Assembly (NCBI RefSeq): GCF_017255295.1
Contig: NZ_JAFKDE010000011.1
Location: 1-64,000 of the forward strand
Direction: 5' to 3'
Length of the DNA stretch: 64,000 nt
DNA from: Nitratireductor aquimarinus
Lineage (GTDB): Bacteria > Pseudomonadota > Alphaproteobacteria > Rhizobiales > Rhizobiaceae
The notes under the pieces are model-generated. The model worked only from the letters and a program-made list of their open reading frames with translations. It did no database searches and was not told where the DNA came from. The first letter of the stretch is position 1. Every line of letters starts with the position of its first letter. A program made the position numbers and the translations under genes. This document shows positions 24,124-33,187 of this stretch, piece by piece.

Positions 24124-25254
24124 ATGAATTTCAAGAACCTGCCATTCGACACGGACACCATGCTGGCCGGGCTCAAACCCTGGATTCTCTGCGAGAGCCC
24201 GACATTCGACGCGGCTGCGGTGGACCGCATGATGGACCTCGCCGCCTATGAGCTTGCCGCTGTGGGCGCGGAGATCGAGCGCATTCCCGGCCGCATGGGT
24301 TTTGGCGGTTCGGTGCGCGCGCGCTTTCCGCACCGGGACTTCGGCAAGCCTGGCATTCTGATCTCCGGCCATCTCGACACGGTTCATCCCATCGGCACGC
24401 TGGAGAAGAACCCCTGGCGCATCGAGGATGGCCGCTGCTACGGCCCCGGCATTCAGGACATGAAGGGCGGCAACTATGTGAGCATCGAGGCGATCCGACA
24501 GCTCATTCTCGCCGGCATCGAAACCCCGTTGCCGATCACGGTGCTGTTCACGCCCGACGAAGAGGTGGGCACGCCTTCGACACGCGAGCTGATCGAGATG
24601 GAGGCGCGCAAGAACAGGATCGTTCTGGTGCCCGAACCCGCGCGCGAGGATGGCGGGGCCGTGACCGGCCGCTACGCCATCGCCCGCTACAATGTGAAAA
24701 CGTCGGGCCGCCCGAGCCATGCCGGCTGGGCGCTCAAGGATGGCCGTTCGGCCATAACCGCCATGGCGCGCAAGATACTCGAAATCGAGAGCATGACCGG
24801 CGACGACTGCACCTTCTCGGTGGGCGTGGTTCATGCGGGCCAGTGGGTCAACTGCGTCTCGTCCTTCTGCGATGCGGAAGTGCTTTCCATGGCCAAGCGT
24901 CAGGCCGATCTCGACCGCGGCATCGAGCGGATGCTCGCGCTTTCGGGCGAGGAGAACGATGTGGTGATCGAGGTGACGCGCGGCGTGACCCGCCCCGTCT
25001 GGGAGCCGGACGCCGGAACCATGGCCGTCTACGACGTCGCGCGCGGCGTTGCCGATGAGATCGGCTTCGACCTGACCCATGCCAGCGCCGGCGGCGGCTC
25101 CGATGGCAATTTCACCGGCGCGCTCGGCATACCGACGCTCGATTCCATCGGCGTGCGCGGCGCGGGCCTGCACACGCTTGGCGAACACATCCAGATCGAC
25201 AGCCTTGTCGAACGCGCACAGCTGATGGCGGGACTTCTGACGCGGCTGAAATGA
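24124..25254 (+). CDS. M20-family peptidase (carboxypeptidase G2-like)
   Basis: Zinc peptidase of 376 residues in the M20 family. Metal and catalytic features: SGHLDTVHPIG (His and catalytic Asp), GPGIQDMKGGN (bridging Asp), the catalytic Glu in FTPDEEVGTPSTRELIE, VPEPAR and the late His in GLHTLGEHIQ. The lid-domain segment is RPSHAGWALKDGRSAITAMA. No signal peptide is seen, so it is probably cytoplasmic, unlike secreted CPG2 of pseudomonads. Last gene of the IclR-linked operon, and it runs toward the Lrp-type gene, 17 bases away. Confidence 0.9.
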   Translation: MNFKNLPFDTDTMLAGLKPWILCESPTFDAAAVDRMMDLAAYELAAVGAEIERIPGRMGFGGSVRARFPHRDFGKPGILISGHLDTVHPIGTLEKNPWRIEDGRCYGPGIQDMKGGNYVSIEAIRQLILAGIETPLPITVLFTPDEEVGTPSTRELIEMEARKNRIVLVPEPAREDGGAVTGRYAIARYNVKTSGRPSHAGWALKDGRSAITAMARKILEIESMTGDDCTFSVGVVHAGQWVNCVSSFCDAEVLSMAKRQADLDRGIERMLALSGEENDVVIEVTRGVTRPVWEPDAGTMAVYDVARGVADEIGFDLTHASAGGGSDGNFTGALGIPTLDSIGVRGAGLHTLGEHIQIDSLVERAQLMAGLLTRLK

Positions 25255-25271
25255 CGGGGACGGCGCGGCGC

Positions 25272-25751
25272 TCAGAAATCGAGCGCTGCGCCGTCCACCA
25301 CCTCTTTCATCACGAAGAAGGTGCGGGTCTGGCGGACGCCGGGCAGCGCGATCAGCTGGCTGCCGTGCAGCCTGTTGAAATCAGCCATGTCGCGCACTCT
25401 TATCTTGAGGAAGTAGTCAAAATCCCCGGCGACCAGATGGCAGTCGAGGATGAAGGGCAGTTCGCGGATGGCGGCTTCAAACGCGGAGAAGCTCTCCGGC
25501 GTTGAACGGTCGAGCACCACACCGACCATGACCAGCGCGCCGCGCCCGACATGCTCAGGCGCGATTGAGGCGTGGACGCCGCGAACATAGCCATCCCTGA
25601 ACAGCCGCTCGGTGCGGCGATGGCAGGTGGCCGCGCTGACGCCAACGCGCTTTGCCAGATCAGCATTGCTCAACCGCCCGTCTCGCTGAAGATGGCGCAG
25701 AATGCGCATGTCGGTGCGGTCCAACTCTGTGCCCATGGAAGGTTCTTGCAT
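25272..25751 (-). CDS. acdR: Lrp/AsnC-family regulator, probable AcdR
   Basis: Regulator of 159 residues with the Lrp layout: HTH (LDRTDMRILRHLQRDGRLSN, ADLAKRVGVSAATCHRRTERL) followed by a RAM ligand-binding domain (LVMVGVVLDRSTPESFSAFE, ILDCHLVAGDFDYFLKIRV, LPGVRQTRTFFVMKEV). It is divergent from acdS, and in many Proteobacteria an Lrp protein in exactly this place (AcdR/LrpL) activates ACC deaminase. An inverted repeat TTGAAGCA...TGCTTCAA lies in the shared promoter. The name rests on context plus family. Confidence 0.82.
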   Translation of the reverse strand: MQEPSMGTELDRTDMRILRHLQRDGRLSNADLAKRVGVSAATCHRRTERLFRDGYVRGVHASIAPEHVGRGALVMVGVVLDRSTPESFSAFEAAIRELPFILDCHLVAGDFDYFLKIRVRDMADFNRLHGSQLIALPGVRQTRTFFVMKEVVDGAALDF

Positions 25752-25774
25752 ATCTCCTCCGCAACTTTTGCGGC

Positions 25775-25815
25775 TTGAAGCATAAGGCGGAACTTCTGCC
25801 GCTTTCCTGCTTCAA
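25775..25815. promoter_or_regulatory. Inverted repeat in the acdR-acdS promoter
   Basis: TTGAAGCA (25775-25782) and TGCTTCAA (25808-25815) are perfect inverted copies, 25 bases apart. A candidate Lrp/AcdR binding site by position; not a terminator, since it lies upstream of both genes. Confidence 0.45.
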
Positions 25816-25896
25816 ACCTCGTGAAACTATGGAAGCACCTTTCTTCCGTTTTTGGCTAGCCTTTCCGCCACGATCCAACTTCTGGAAAGGTCTGCC

Positions 25897-26910
25897 ATGC
25901 TGGAAAAATTCGAGCGCTACCCGCTCACCTTCGGTCCCACCCATATCGAAAAGCTGGAGCGCCTGTCGGCGCATCTGGGCGGCGGGGTTGCGCTTTATGC
26001 AAAACGGGAGGACTGCAATTCGGGCCTCGCCTTCGGCGGCAACAAGCTGCGCAAGCTGGAGTACATCGTGCCCGACGCCATCGCCTCTGGCGCGGACACG
26101 CTGGTTTCCATCGGCGGTGTGCAGTCGAACCACACGCGCATGGTTGCCGCCACGGCTGCACGGATCGGCTTCAAGTGCCGGCTGGTGCAGGAAAGCTGGG
26201 TGCCGCACGAAGACGCCGTCTACGACCGCGTGGGCAACATTCTCTTAAGCCGCGTGATGGGCGCGGATGTGCAGATGGTGGATGAGGGGTTCGACATCGG
26301 CATCCGGCAAAGCTGGGAAGACGCCCTGAAGGACGTGGAGGCAAAGGGCGGCAGGCCCTATCCGATCCCCGCCGGCGCATCGGTGCACAAATATGGCGGG
26401 CTTGGCTATGTGAGCTTTGCCGAAGAGGTGCGCGCGCAGGAGGCCGAACTCGGCTTCACCTTCGACTATATTGTCGTGTGCACGGTGACGGGCTCCACCC
26501 ATGCCGGCATGCTGGTCGGGTTTGCCGCCGATGGCCGCGCCCGCAATGTGATCGGCATCGACGCCTCGGGCACACCGGACCAGACGCGCGCCCAGGTGCT
26601 GGAGATTGCGCGCAACACGGCGAAGCTGGTGGAACTCGGCCGTGAGATCGAAGATGACGATCTGGTTCTGGTGGAGGACTATGCGTATCCCGCCTATGGC
26701 GTGCCTTCGGAAGAAACGAAGGAGGCGATCCGCCTCTGCGCGCGGCTGGAGGGCATGATCACCGATCCGGTCTATGAGGGCAAATCCATGCAGGGCATGA
26801 TCGACCTCGTGAAGAAGGGCTACTTTCCCGAAGGCTCGAAAGTGCTTTACGCGCATCTGGGCGGCGTGCCGGCCATCAATGGCTACAGCTACGCCTTCCG
26901 CAACGGATAA
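25897..26910 (+). CDS. acdS: 1-aminocyclopropane-1-carboxylate (ACC) deaminase
   Basis: PLP enzyme of 337 residues that cleaves ACC, the plant ethylene precursor, to 2-oxobutyrate and ammonia. The length matches known ACC deaminases (338). The PLP lysine is K50 in FGGNKLRK and the nucleophile serine is S77 in GVQSNHT. Y293-E294 in DPVYEGKSM and L321 in YAHLGG correspond to the positions (E295 and L322 in Pseudomonas numbering) that separate true ACC deaminase from D-cysteine desulfhydrase. The ATG at 25897 gives the standard N-terminus [21 protein letters not shown] neighbouring divergent Lrp gene supports the call. The trait suggests a plant-associated or soil lifestyle. Confidence 0.95.
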   Translation: MLEKFERYPLTFGPTHIEKLERLSAHLGGGVALYAKREDCNSGLAFGGNKLRKLEYIVPDAIASGADTLVSIGGVQSNHTRMVAATAARIGFKCRLVQESWVPHEDAVYDRVGNILLSRVMGADVQMVDEGFDIGIRQSWEDALKDVEAKGGRPYPIPAGASVHKYGGLGYVSFAEEVRAQEAELGFTFDYIVVCTVTGSTHAGMLVGFAADGRARNVIGIDASGTPDQTRAQVLEIARNTAKLVELGREIEDDDLVLVEDYAYPAYGVPSEETKEAIRLCARLEGMITDPVYEGKSMQGMIDLVKKGYFPEGSKVLYAHLGGVPAINGYSYAFRNG

Positions 26911-26915
26911 GCATC

Positions 26916-28031
26916 TTAAACGATCCGCGCTTCGGTTTCCGGGTCGAACAGCAGCGCCTTGTCGAGATTGAAGGCGAGGCGGGCTGTCTGCCCGGCCGAA
27001 ATGGGTGCGTCGGCGCGAAGCCGCGCGACGATCTCACGGCCACCGAGCCGCGTGACGGCGAATGTGTCGGAGCCGGCCGGCTCGATCACCTCGATGTCGC
27101 AGTCGAGTTCGCTCACATGGCGCGCATTGCGGTCGGCGCTGTCCGGATCGGTCAGCGCTTCGGGCCGGATGCCGAACACCACGTTCTGACCGTCGCGTCC
27201 GGCAAGCGCGCCATTGGCGCCGGCGAAGGGCAGGGCAAGTGGCTCGCCCTCGTCGCGCTCCATCATGATGGCCACATCTCCGCCGCTGGCCTTCACCTTT
27301 GCGGGGATGAGGTTCATGGAAGGCGAGCCCATGAAATCGGCGACGAAGAGGTTGTTGGGCGTGTTGTAGATTTCAGCCGGCGTGCCGAATTGCTGCAGAA
27401 CGCCGTCCTTGAGCACGGCAATTTTGGTGGCCAGCGTCATCGCCTCGATCTGGTCATGCGTGACATAGACGATGGTGGTGCCCATGCGCTGATGCAGGCG
27501 CTTGATCTCGGTGCGCATGTCGACCCGGAGCTTGGCGTCGAGATTGGAAAGCGGCTCATCGAACAGGAACACCATCGGATCGCGCACCAGCGCGCGGCCC
27601 ATGGCGACACGCTGGCGCTGGCCGCCGGAAAGCTGGCTCGGCTTGCGGTTGAGCAGCGCGCCGATCTGCAGCGTCTCGGCCACTTTGGCGATGGCCGCAT
27701 CGCGCTCCGCCTTGGGGACGCCGCGGATTTCCATGCCAAAGCCGATGTTTTCGGCCACCGTCATGTTGGGGTAGAGCGCGTAGGACTGGAACACCATGGC
27801 GATGTCGCGCTGCGAGGGGTGCAGGTCGTTGACCACCTTGCCATTGATGCTGATCGAACCGCTGGTGATGGGCTCGAGCCCGGCAATGGTGTTGAGCAGG
27901 GTGGACTTGCCGCAGCCGGACGGGCCGACGAGAACCAGAAACCCGCCTTCCTCGATCTCCAGATCGATGCCCTTGAGCACATCGACCTTGCCGAAGGATT
28001 TCCTGAGATTGTCGATCTTGAGAAAGGCCAT
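26916..28031 (-). CDS. Sugar ABC transporter ATP-binding protein (UgpC/MsmK type)
   Basis: ATPase of 371 residues with an ABC domain and the regulatory TOBE-type C-terminal domain of carbohydrate importers. Motifs: Walker [11 protein letters not shown]-loop MVFQSYALYPNM, signature LSGGQRQRV, Walker [14 protein letters not shown]-loop VTHDQIEAM, then IRPEAL in the C-terminal part. It is the last gene of the minus-strand sugar operon, three bases after the permease stop, and its own stop faces the acdS stop across five bases, with no terminator visible between them. Confidence 0.92.
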   Translation of the reverse strand: MAFLKIDNLRKSFGKVDVLKGIDLEIEEGGFLVLVGPSGCGKSTLLNTIAGLEPITSGSISINGKVVNDLHPSQRDIAMVFQSYALYPNMTVAENIGFGMEIRGVPKAERDAAIAKVAETLQIGALLNRKPSQLSGGQRQRVAMGRALVRDPMVFLFDEPLSNLDAKLRVDMRTEIKRLHQRMGTTIVYVTHDQIEAMTLATKIAVLKDGVLQQFGTPAEIYNTPNNLFVADFMGSPSMNLIPAKVKASGGDVAIMMERDEGEPLALPFAGANGALAGRDGQNVVFGIRPEALTDPDSADRNARHVSELDCDIEVIEPAGSDTFAVTRLGGREIVARLRADAPISAGQTARLAFNLDKALLFDPETEARIV

Positions 28032-28034
28032 GGC

Positions 28035-28913
28035 TTATCCTTTGACGGCGCCGGCCATGAGGCCGCGCACGAAATAGCGTCCGGAGACAATGTAGACGAC
28101 GAGCGTGGGGAGTGCGGCGAGGATCGCGCCGGCGAAATGGACGTTGTACTCCTTCACGCCGCCCGACGAGGACACCAGATTGTTGAGCGCCACCGTCATC
28201 GGCTGGGAGTCGAAATCGCCAAACGACACGCCAAACAGGAAGTCGTTCCAGATGTTCGTGAACTGCCAGATCACCGTGACGACGATGATCGGCGCGGAGG
28301 ACGGCAGGAGAATGCGCCGGAAGATCTGGAAGAAGCCAGCGCCGTCGATCTGCGCCGCGCGTACCAGCTCGGTGGGGAAGGCGGCGTAGTAGTTGCGGAA
28401 GAAGAGCGTGGTGAAGCCCAGCCCGTAGACCACGTGGATGAGAACCAGCCCCTGCGTCGTGCCGGCAATGCCCAGCATGCCCAGAATGCGCGCTGCGGGA
28501 ATGAGCGCGATCTGGAACGGGATGAAGCAGGACAGAAGGATGAGCCCGAAGACGATGTCGTCACCCCGGAAGCGCCATTTGGTGAGCACATAACCGTTGA
28601 GCGCGCCCAGAACGGTGGAGATGGCCACTGCCGGAACGACCATCAGGATGGAGTTGAAGAAATAGGGTTTCAGCCCGGTCGGCTGCACCCCAATCTGCGC
28701 GCTCGACCAGGCTCTGGCCCATGGCTCGAGCGTAAAGACGTCCGGCAGCGCAAGCATGTTGCCCTGACGGATCTCGTCCAGCGGCTTCACCGAATTGACC
28801 AGCATCACGTAGAGCGGCAGGAGATAATAGACCGCGAAGACGATCAGCACGGAGTAAAGCAGGGCGCGGGCAAGCCTGTTGCCGCTGACGCCAACGGTTT
28901 TCCCGGCGCTCAT
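28035..28913 (-). CDS. Sugar ABC transporter permease (MalG-like)
   Basis: Inner-membrane permease of 292 residues. It starts MSAGKTVGVSGNRLARALLY with the first helix right after, and carries the EAA-like loop ELVRAAQIDGAGFFQIFRRI typical of MalG-type proteins; it ends RGLMAGAVKG. The ATG at 28913 overlaps the stop of the preceding permease as ATGA (28910-28913); the longer open frame upstream is only an overlap with that gene. Confidence 0.92.
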   Translation of the reverse strand: MSAGKTVGVSGNRLARALLYSVLIVFAVYYLLPLYVMLVNSVKPLDEIRQGNMLALPDVFTLEPWARAWSSAQIGVQPTGLKPYFFNSILMVVPAVAISTVLGALNGYVLTKWRFRGDDIVFGLILLSCFIPFQIALIPAARILGMLGIAGTTQGLVLIHVVYGLGFTTLFFRNYYAAFPTELVRAAQIDGAGFFQIFRRILLPSSAPIIVVTVIWQFTNIWNDFLFGVSFGDFDSQPMTVALNNLVSSSGGVKEYNVHFAGAILAALPTLVVYIVSGRYFVRGLMAGAVKG

Positions 28914-29788
28914 CTTTGCCTCCCCGGTTTCAGCTCGGAATAGAGATAGGGAATGATGATCGAGAAGATCATCACCAGCATGATGATGGCCGACGATGCG
29001 CCAATGCCCATCTGGTTGCGGGTGAAGGTGTAGGAATACATGAAGGTTGCCGGCAGTTCGGTCGCCTGACCGGGGCCGCCGCCTGTGAGCGCCACGACCA
29101 GATCGTAGGACTTGATCGCCAGATGCGCGAGCACCACGAAGGCGGAAAGAAAGACGGGGCGCATCATGGGGATGATGATGCGGCGATAGATGGTGACGTT
29201 CGACGCGCCGTCCATCTGAGCGGCCTTGATGATCTCGCTGTCGACACCGCGCAGGCCCGCAAGGAACATGGCCATGACAAAACCGGAGGATTGCCAGACA
29301 GCGGCGATCACCACCGTGTAGATGGCCAGTGTCCGGTCCTTGATCCAGGCGAACTCGAAACTCGCCCAGCCCCATTGATGCATGGTGTTCTCAAGACCGA
29401 TGCCCGGATCGAGAAACCATTTCCAGGCCGTGCCGGTGACGATGAAGGAGAGCGCCATCGGATAGAGATATATGGGACGCAGGAAGCCTTCGCCGCGGAT
29501 TTTCTGGTCGAGCAGGATCGCCAGGAACAGACCGAGCACCGAGCAGATCACTATATAAAGAGTGCCGAAGATCGCCAGATTGGTGAGCGCCCGCCACCAG
29601 TGGCGTAAGTTCCATAATTTCTCGTAGTTTTCGAAACCGACAAAGCCGTAGGACGGCAGCATGCGCGAGTCGGTCATCGACAGGTAGAAGGTGTAGAGAA
29701 TGAAGGCGTAGACGAAGATCAGGATCAGCGCCATGCTCGGACTGAGCACCAGGCGCGGAATGATCTCCTGCAGGCGATTGCGGTTCAT
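28910..29788 (-). CDS. Sugar ABC transporter permease (MalF-like)
   Basis: Inner-membrane permease of 292 residues with six predicted helices. N-terminus MNRNRLQEIIPRLVLSPSMA, EAA-like loop EIIKAAQMDGASNVTIYRRI. It follows the binding-protein gene after a 91-base gap containing a hairpin and overlaps the second permease gene by ATGA. Works with the MalG-like partner to form the channel for the GtsA-like binding protein. Confidence 0.92.
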   Translation of the reverse strand: MNRNRLQEIIPRLVLSPSMALILIFVYAFILYTFYLSMTDSRMLPSYGFVGFENYEKLWNLRHWWRALTNLAIFGTLYIVICSVLGLFLAILLDQKIRGEGFLRPIYLYPMALSFIVTGTAWKWFLDPGIGLENTMHQWGWASFEFAWIKDRTLAIYTVVIAAVWQSSGFVMAMFLAGLRGVDSEIIKAAQMDGASNVTIYRRIIIPMMRPVFLSAFVVLAHLAIKSYDLVVALTGGGPGQATELPATFMYSYTFTRNQMGIGASSAIIMLVMIFSIIIPYLYSELKPGRQR

Positions 29789-29832
29789 GCGGGGCTTCCC
29801 GTTGAACGGTGCGGCGCGGCAGCCGGATCAGC

Positions 29833-29856
29833 CAGGCGGAGCGAAGACCCCGCCTG
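29833..29856 (-). promoter_or_regulatory. Intercistronic hairpin after the sugar-binding-protein gene
   Basis: CAGGCGG (29833-29839) pairs with CCGCCTG (29850-29856) around a 10-base loop in the gap between the binding-protein stop and the permease start. No T-run follows, which suggests mRNA protection or partial attenuation. Confidence 0.5.
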
Positions 29857-29879
29857 ACGATGCGTTGCACTGGCCTGTT

Positions 29880-31133
29880 TTACTGTGCGGCAGCGACGGC
29901 GTTCTGAAGCTCTTCGACTGCTTCTTCCGATGTGAGGTCACCGTTGAAGTGCTGCGTGACCACATCGTTTACCGCGTTCTTCACCGCAGCCGGCGCGCCA
30001 TGACCATGGGCCATGGAGCCGAACAGCGAACCGCTGGCATTGGCTTCCGCAAGATCGGCCATGCCCTTCTTGCCGCAATCGTCAAAGGCCTCGTTGGGCA
30101 CGTCGGTGCGTGCGGGAACCGAGCCCTTCACCACATTGAAGGCGGACTGGAATTCCGGGTTCATGACGGAAGACGCCATCATCTTCTGGGCCTTCTGCTT
30201 GTCTTCACCCACCTGGAACATGACGAACTGGTCGGAGTTGAAGGTCACGGAACCCTGCGTGCCGGGGAAGCGGATGCAGACGAAGTCCTCGCCCGGCTTC
30301 TTGCCGGCCTTGAGGAATTCGCCCTTGGCCCAGTCGCCCATCATCTGCATGCCGCCGGTGCCCTCGATCACCATGGCGGAGGCCAGGTTCCAGTCGCGAC
30401 CGGAGAAATTGTCGTCCACATAGGTGCGCAGCGTGGCCATGCGGTCGAAGGCTTCCTTCATCTTGTCGGAGCCAAGCGCCTCGGGATCAAGATCGTTGAG
30501 GGCAGACTTGTAGAAGTCGTTGCCCAGAGAAAGCACCACCGCCTCGAACACCGTGGCGTCCTGCCAGGGCTGACCGCCATGGGCGAGCGGGGTGATGCCG
30601 TTCTCCTTCATCTTGTCGAGCACGGCCACGAGCTCTTCCCAGGTTTCCGGGGCCTTGCCGCCGGCAGCATCGAGCGCGGCCTTGTTGATCCAAACCCAGT
30701 TGGTTGAATGGACGTTGACCGGCGAGGCAATCCAGTTGCCATCATATTTGGAGAAATTCTGAAGGGCGGCGGGAACCACTTCGGCCCAGCCCTCTTCTTC
30801 GGCGACGTCGTTGAGATTGCCGACCACGCCCTGTTCGGCCCAGTCGAGAATGTCGAACCCGAGCATCTGCACGGCAGTCGGCGCGTTGCCGGCGGTCACG
30901 CGGGCGCGCAGGGCGGTCATCGCGGCTTCACCGCCGCCGCCGGCCACCGGCATGTCCTGCCAGGTCACGCCCTTGGATTCCAGATCTTCCTTGAGCACGT
31001 TCAACGCGGCTGCCTCGCCACCCGAAGTCCACCAGTGCAGAACCTCGACATTGTCTTCGGCCATGGCACTGCCAGCGGTGAGGGAAAGAACGGCTGCTCC
31101 CGCCGCAAGCGCGGCGAATTTGCGAATGATCAT
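29880..31133 (-). CDS. Sugar-binding protein, GtsA-like (glucose/mannose type)
   Basis: Periplasmic SBP of 417 residues with signal peptide [20 protein letters not shown] (cleavage near AMAED). The stretch [20 protein letters not shown] followed by [20 protein letters not shown] matches the glucose/mannose-binding group (GtsA of pseudomonads). Two cysteines (FVCIRFPG and DDCGKKG) are placed as in that group. It is the first gene of a binding protein-permease-permease-ATPase operon, divergent from a LacI-type regulator, with an 18-bp palindromic operator in its promoter. No glycosidase is linked, so a monosaccharide ligand is plausible but unproven. Confidence 0.85.
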   Translation of the reverse strand: MIIRKFAALAAGAAVLSLTAGSAMAEDNVEVLHWWTSGGEAAALNVLKEDLESKGVTWQDMPVAGGGGEAAMTALRARVTAGNAPTAVQMLGFDILDWAEQGVVGNLNDVAEEEGWAEVVPAALQNFSKYDGNWIASPVNVHSTNWVWINKAALDAAGGKAPETWEELVAVLDKMKENGITPLAHGGQPWQDATVFEAVVLSLGNDFYKSALNDLDPEALGSDKMKEAFDRMATLRTYVDDNFSGRDWNLASAMVIEGTGGMQMMGDWAKGEFLKAGKKPGEDFVCIRFPGTQGSVTFNSDQFVMFQVGEDKQKAQKMMASSVMNPEFQSAFNVVKGSVPARTDVPNEAFDDCGKKGMADLAEANASGSLFGSMAHGHGAPAAVKNAVNDVVTQHFNGDLTSEEAVEELQNAVAAAQ

Positions 31134-31177
31134 GATACTCCTCCCAATGGGATCGCTTGCTCCTCTGCGATCTATAT

Positions 31178-31195
31178 ATTTATAACGTTATAAAT
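31178..31195. promoter_or_regulatory. 18-bp perfect palindrome, LacI-type operator
   Basis: ATTTATAACGTTATAAAT is a perfect palindrome with a central CG, the usual form for LacI-family operators. It lies 45 bases upstream of the sugar-binding-protein ATG, where bound repressor would block transcription; the divergent regulator gene starts at 31384. Confidence 0.72.
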
Positions 31196-31383
31196 CCGGG
31201 GAAGGTCAATCAGTTTCTTGTCTGATTGGCGGAAGGAGGTAGAACGTTGAAACTCAAAACGAAATCACAACAGGCAGGTCGCGCCTCGAGCGCAAATGAT
31301 CCGATTTATATCGATTGAAATGAACAAAATCAGAAATTCAGACGCGTCCGGGGGCTGGATGACGTCTGCCGGCGGAGCCTGAC

Positions 31384-32436
31384 ATGGCGCGCCGATCCGA
31401 CCGACCGACGCTGCGCACCATCGCAGAGATTACCGGGCTTGCCGTCACCACGGTTTCGCGGGCGCTGCTCGACGCGCCGCAGATCGCGCTTGAGACGCGC
31501 CAGCGCGTTCAGCGCGTGGCGCGCGAGATCGGCTATCAGCCAGACCGTGCGGCACGCCATCTGCGCACGGGCCGCACCAATGTCATCAGCTTCGTGCTCG
31601 ACCCTCATGACGAGCTGCTTGGCTTCTCCACTTCCATGATCAGCGGTCTCACACGTGCCCTGCGCGATACGCAGTATCATCTGGTGATCACGCCGCATTT
31701 CGCCGAAGCGCCCACGCTCGATCCGATCGAATACATCCTGCGCAACCGCACGGCGGATGGCGTCGTCTTCTCGCGTACCGAACCGGATGACCCGCGCGTA
31801 AAGCTGCTGGTCGAAAACGATTTTCCGTTCGTCTCCCATGGGCGCACCGATCTTGGGATCGAGCACGCCTTCGTCGATTACGACAATGCGGGCTTTGCCC
31901 GCATGGCGGTGGAGCGTCTTGTCGCGAAGGGCAGGCGACGCCTCGCGCTGATCCTGCCGCCGCAGCGCTTCACCTTTCACCGATATCTGCGCGACGGCTT
32001 TCTTGCCGCCGCTGCCGAAAACGGTGTCGAATGGGAGCTGCCCGCCGAGATCAATCTCGACAGCAGTGCGGCCGATCTCTACGCGTGGCTGGGCTGGCGG
32101 CTTGAACAGCCCGCTCCGCCTGACGGTGTGGTGTGCGCGGGCGAGGTCTCGGCGCTCTCCATCATGGCGGCGTTGAGCGACCGGGGGCTGAAGGTGGGCG
32201 AGGACTTCGACCTCGTCGTCAAGCAGACCTCGCAGCTCTATGACGAGGTGCGTCCACGCGTGGATGCCGTCTATGAGGACATTGCAGAGGCGGGCGAATT
32301 GCTGGGGCGGCTTCTTGTCCGGCGCATCGCCGGCGAACCGGTCAGCGCTTTACAGCATTTGCAGGAGCCGATCCCACGGTTTGCAGACCGCAGCCATGGC
32401 ACGCGCGCGGCAGTGGGAGCGCGGCAAAGCGCCTGA
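31384..32436 (+). CDS. LacI-family transcriptional regulator of the sugar importer
   Basis: Repressor of 350 residues. The LacI headpiece is clear: TLRTIAEITGLAVTTVSRAL, then TRQRVQRVAREIGYQPDRAA and the hinge RHLRTGRTNVISFV. A periplasmic-binding-protein-like effector domain follows. It is divergent from the GtsA-like sugar ABC operon and should bind the palindrome at 31178-31195, releasing it when the transported sugar (or a derivative) is present. Start at 31384, the ATG of MARRSDRPTLR. Confidence 0.9.
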   Translation: MARRSDRPTLRTIAEITGLAVTTVSRALLDAPQIALETRQRVQRVAREIGYQPDRAARHLRTGRTNVISFVLDPHDELLGFSTSMISGLTRALRDTQYHLVITPHFAEAPTLDPIEYILRNRTADGVVFSRTEPDDPRVKLLVENDFPFVSHGRTDLGIEHAFVDYDNAGFARMAVERLVAKGRRRLALILPPQRFTFHRYLRDGFLAAAAENGVEWELPAEINLDSSAADLYAWLGWRLEQPAPPDGVVCAGEVSALSIMAALSDRGLKVGEDFDLVVKQTSQLYDEVRPRVDAVYEDIAEAGELLGRLLVRRIAGEPVSALQHLQEPIPRFADRSHGTRAAVGARQSA

Positions 32437-32452
32437 CGAAACTGAAAACGAC

Positions 32453-33013
32453 TCAGGCTGGCTGTGGCGTCTGGCCGTCGAGCATGCCGCGCAGGGCGGC
32501 GACCGTTTCGGAAATTTCCTGATTGTTCACCACGTTGATGGAAAGCAGCTCCATCGCCCGCACGCCATGCACGACGAGAAGGGTGATGACGGCCAGCGCG
32601 GGGTCGCTTGCCGTGGCTCGCATCTGGTCCAGAATCTCACGCTCATAGGCCTGAACCGGTTTTAGAAAATCCGGGTTCTCGGCAAGGGCGGCCAGCAGGC
32701 CGGAGGGCGGCGGCTGGCACTTCTTGCGGTCATCGACAAAGAGATCGAGATAGGCATGGACGCCGCCATTGGCGCCGCCTTCGTGATGCTTCTGGCGCTC
32801 CTGAAAGCGCTCATATTCTTCGGAAACGAACTCTTCCACCATGGCTTCGAACAGCTTCGCCTTGCTGGAAAAATGATAGAGCAGGCCGCCCTTGGAAACG
32901 CCTGCCCGCGCTGCGACCGCGTCGAGCGACATGTTCCCGGCGCCGGCCTCACGGACAATCTCCGCCGCCGCCGCCAGGATCTTCTCCCGCGCCCCTGAGC
33001 CTGTTCTGGCCAC
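32453..33013 (-). CDS. TetR-family repressor of the adjacent RND pump
   Basis: Repressor of 186 residues from a GTG at 33013. The N-terminal HTH reads REKILAAAAEIVREAGAGNM, then SLDAVAARAGVSKGGLLYHF; the C-terminal half is a ligand-binding domain that resembles the tetracyclin-repressor C-terminal family (YLDLFVDDRKK, GVRAMELLSINVV). A longer in-frame start at 33154 would run through the promoter and operator and is rejected. It is divergent from the RND operon, and a 16-bp palindrome sits 25 bases upstream of its start. Confidence 0.85.
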   Translation of the reverse strand: MARTGSGAREKILAAAAEIVREAGAGNMSLDAVAARAGVSKGGLLYHFSSKAKLFEAMVEEFVSEEYERFQERQKHHEGGANGGVHAYLDLFVDDRKKCQPPPSGLLAALAENPDFLKPVQAYEREILDQMRATASDPALAVITLLVVHGVRAMELLSINVVNNQEISETVAALRGMLDGQTPQPA

Positions 33014-33037
33014 AACAATTATCCTGTGTCTTGACAA

Positions 33038-33053
33038 TACCGTCCAGACGGTA
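33038..33053. promoter_or_regulatory. 16-bp palindromic operator between tetR and the RND operon
   Basis: TACCGTC-CA-GACGGTA is a perfect inverted repeat directly after a TTGACA (33031-33036) on the plus strand, so a bound TetR dimer would cover the promoter of the pump and of its own gene. Confidence 0.72.
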
Positions 33054-33187
33054 CAGTAAATGCGCCGCAGTTTGCAAGCCAGGATCGTGACCATCCCCAC
33101 TTGTGGGTGAACAGCAACGTCGCTATCTCCGCCATTCTTATGTAAGCGAACCATTATTTTTCAGATACGCCTTCGGGGGCCGACGAC

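Noticed and set aside
22870-25188. Open frame of 772 codons on the minus strand opposite both M20 genes
   Set aside because: Shadow of two well-supported M20 genes; composition is that of an antisense frame and it spans an intergenic hairpin.
27117-28943. Plus-strand open frame of 608 codons opposite the sugar ABC genes
   Set aside because: Antisense shadow of the ATPase and permease genes; no ribosome site and no domain.
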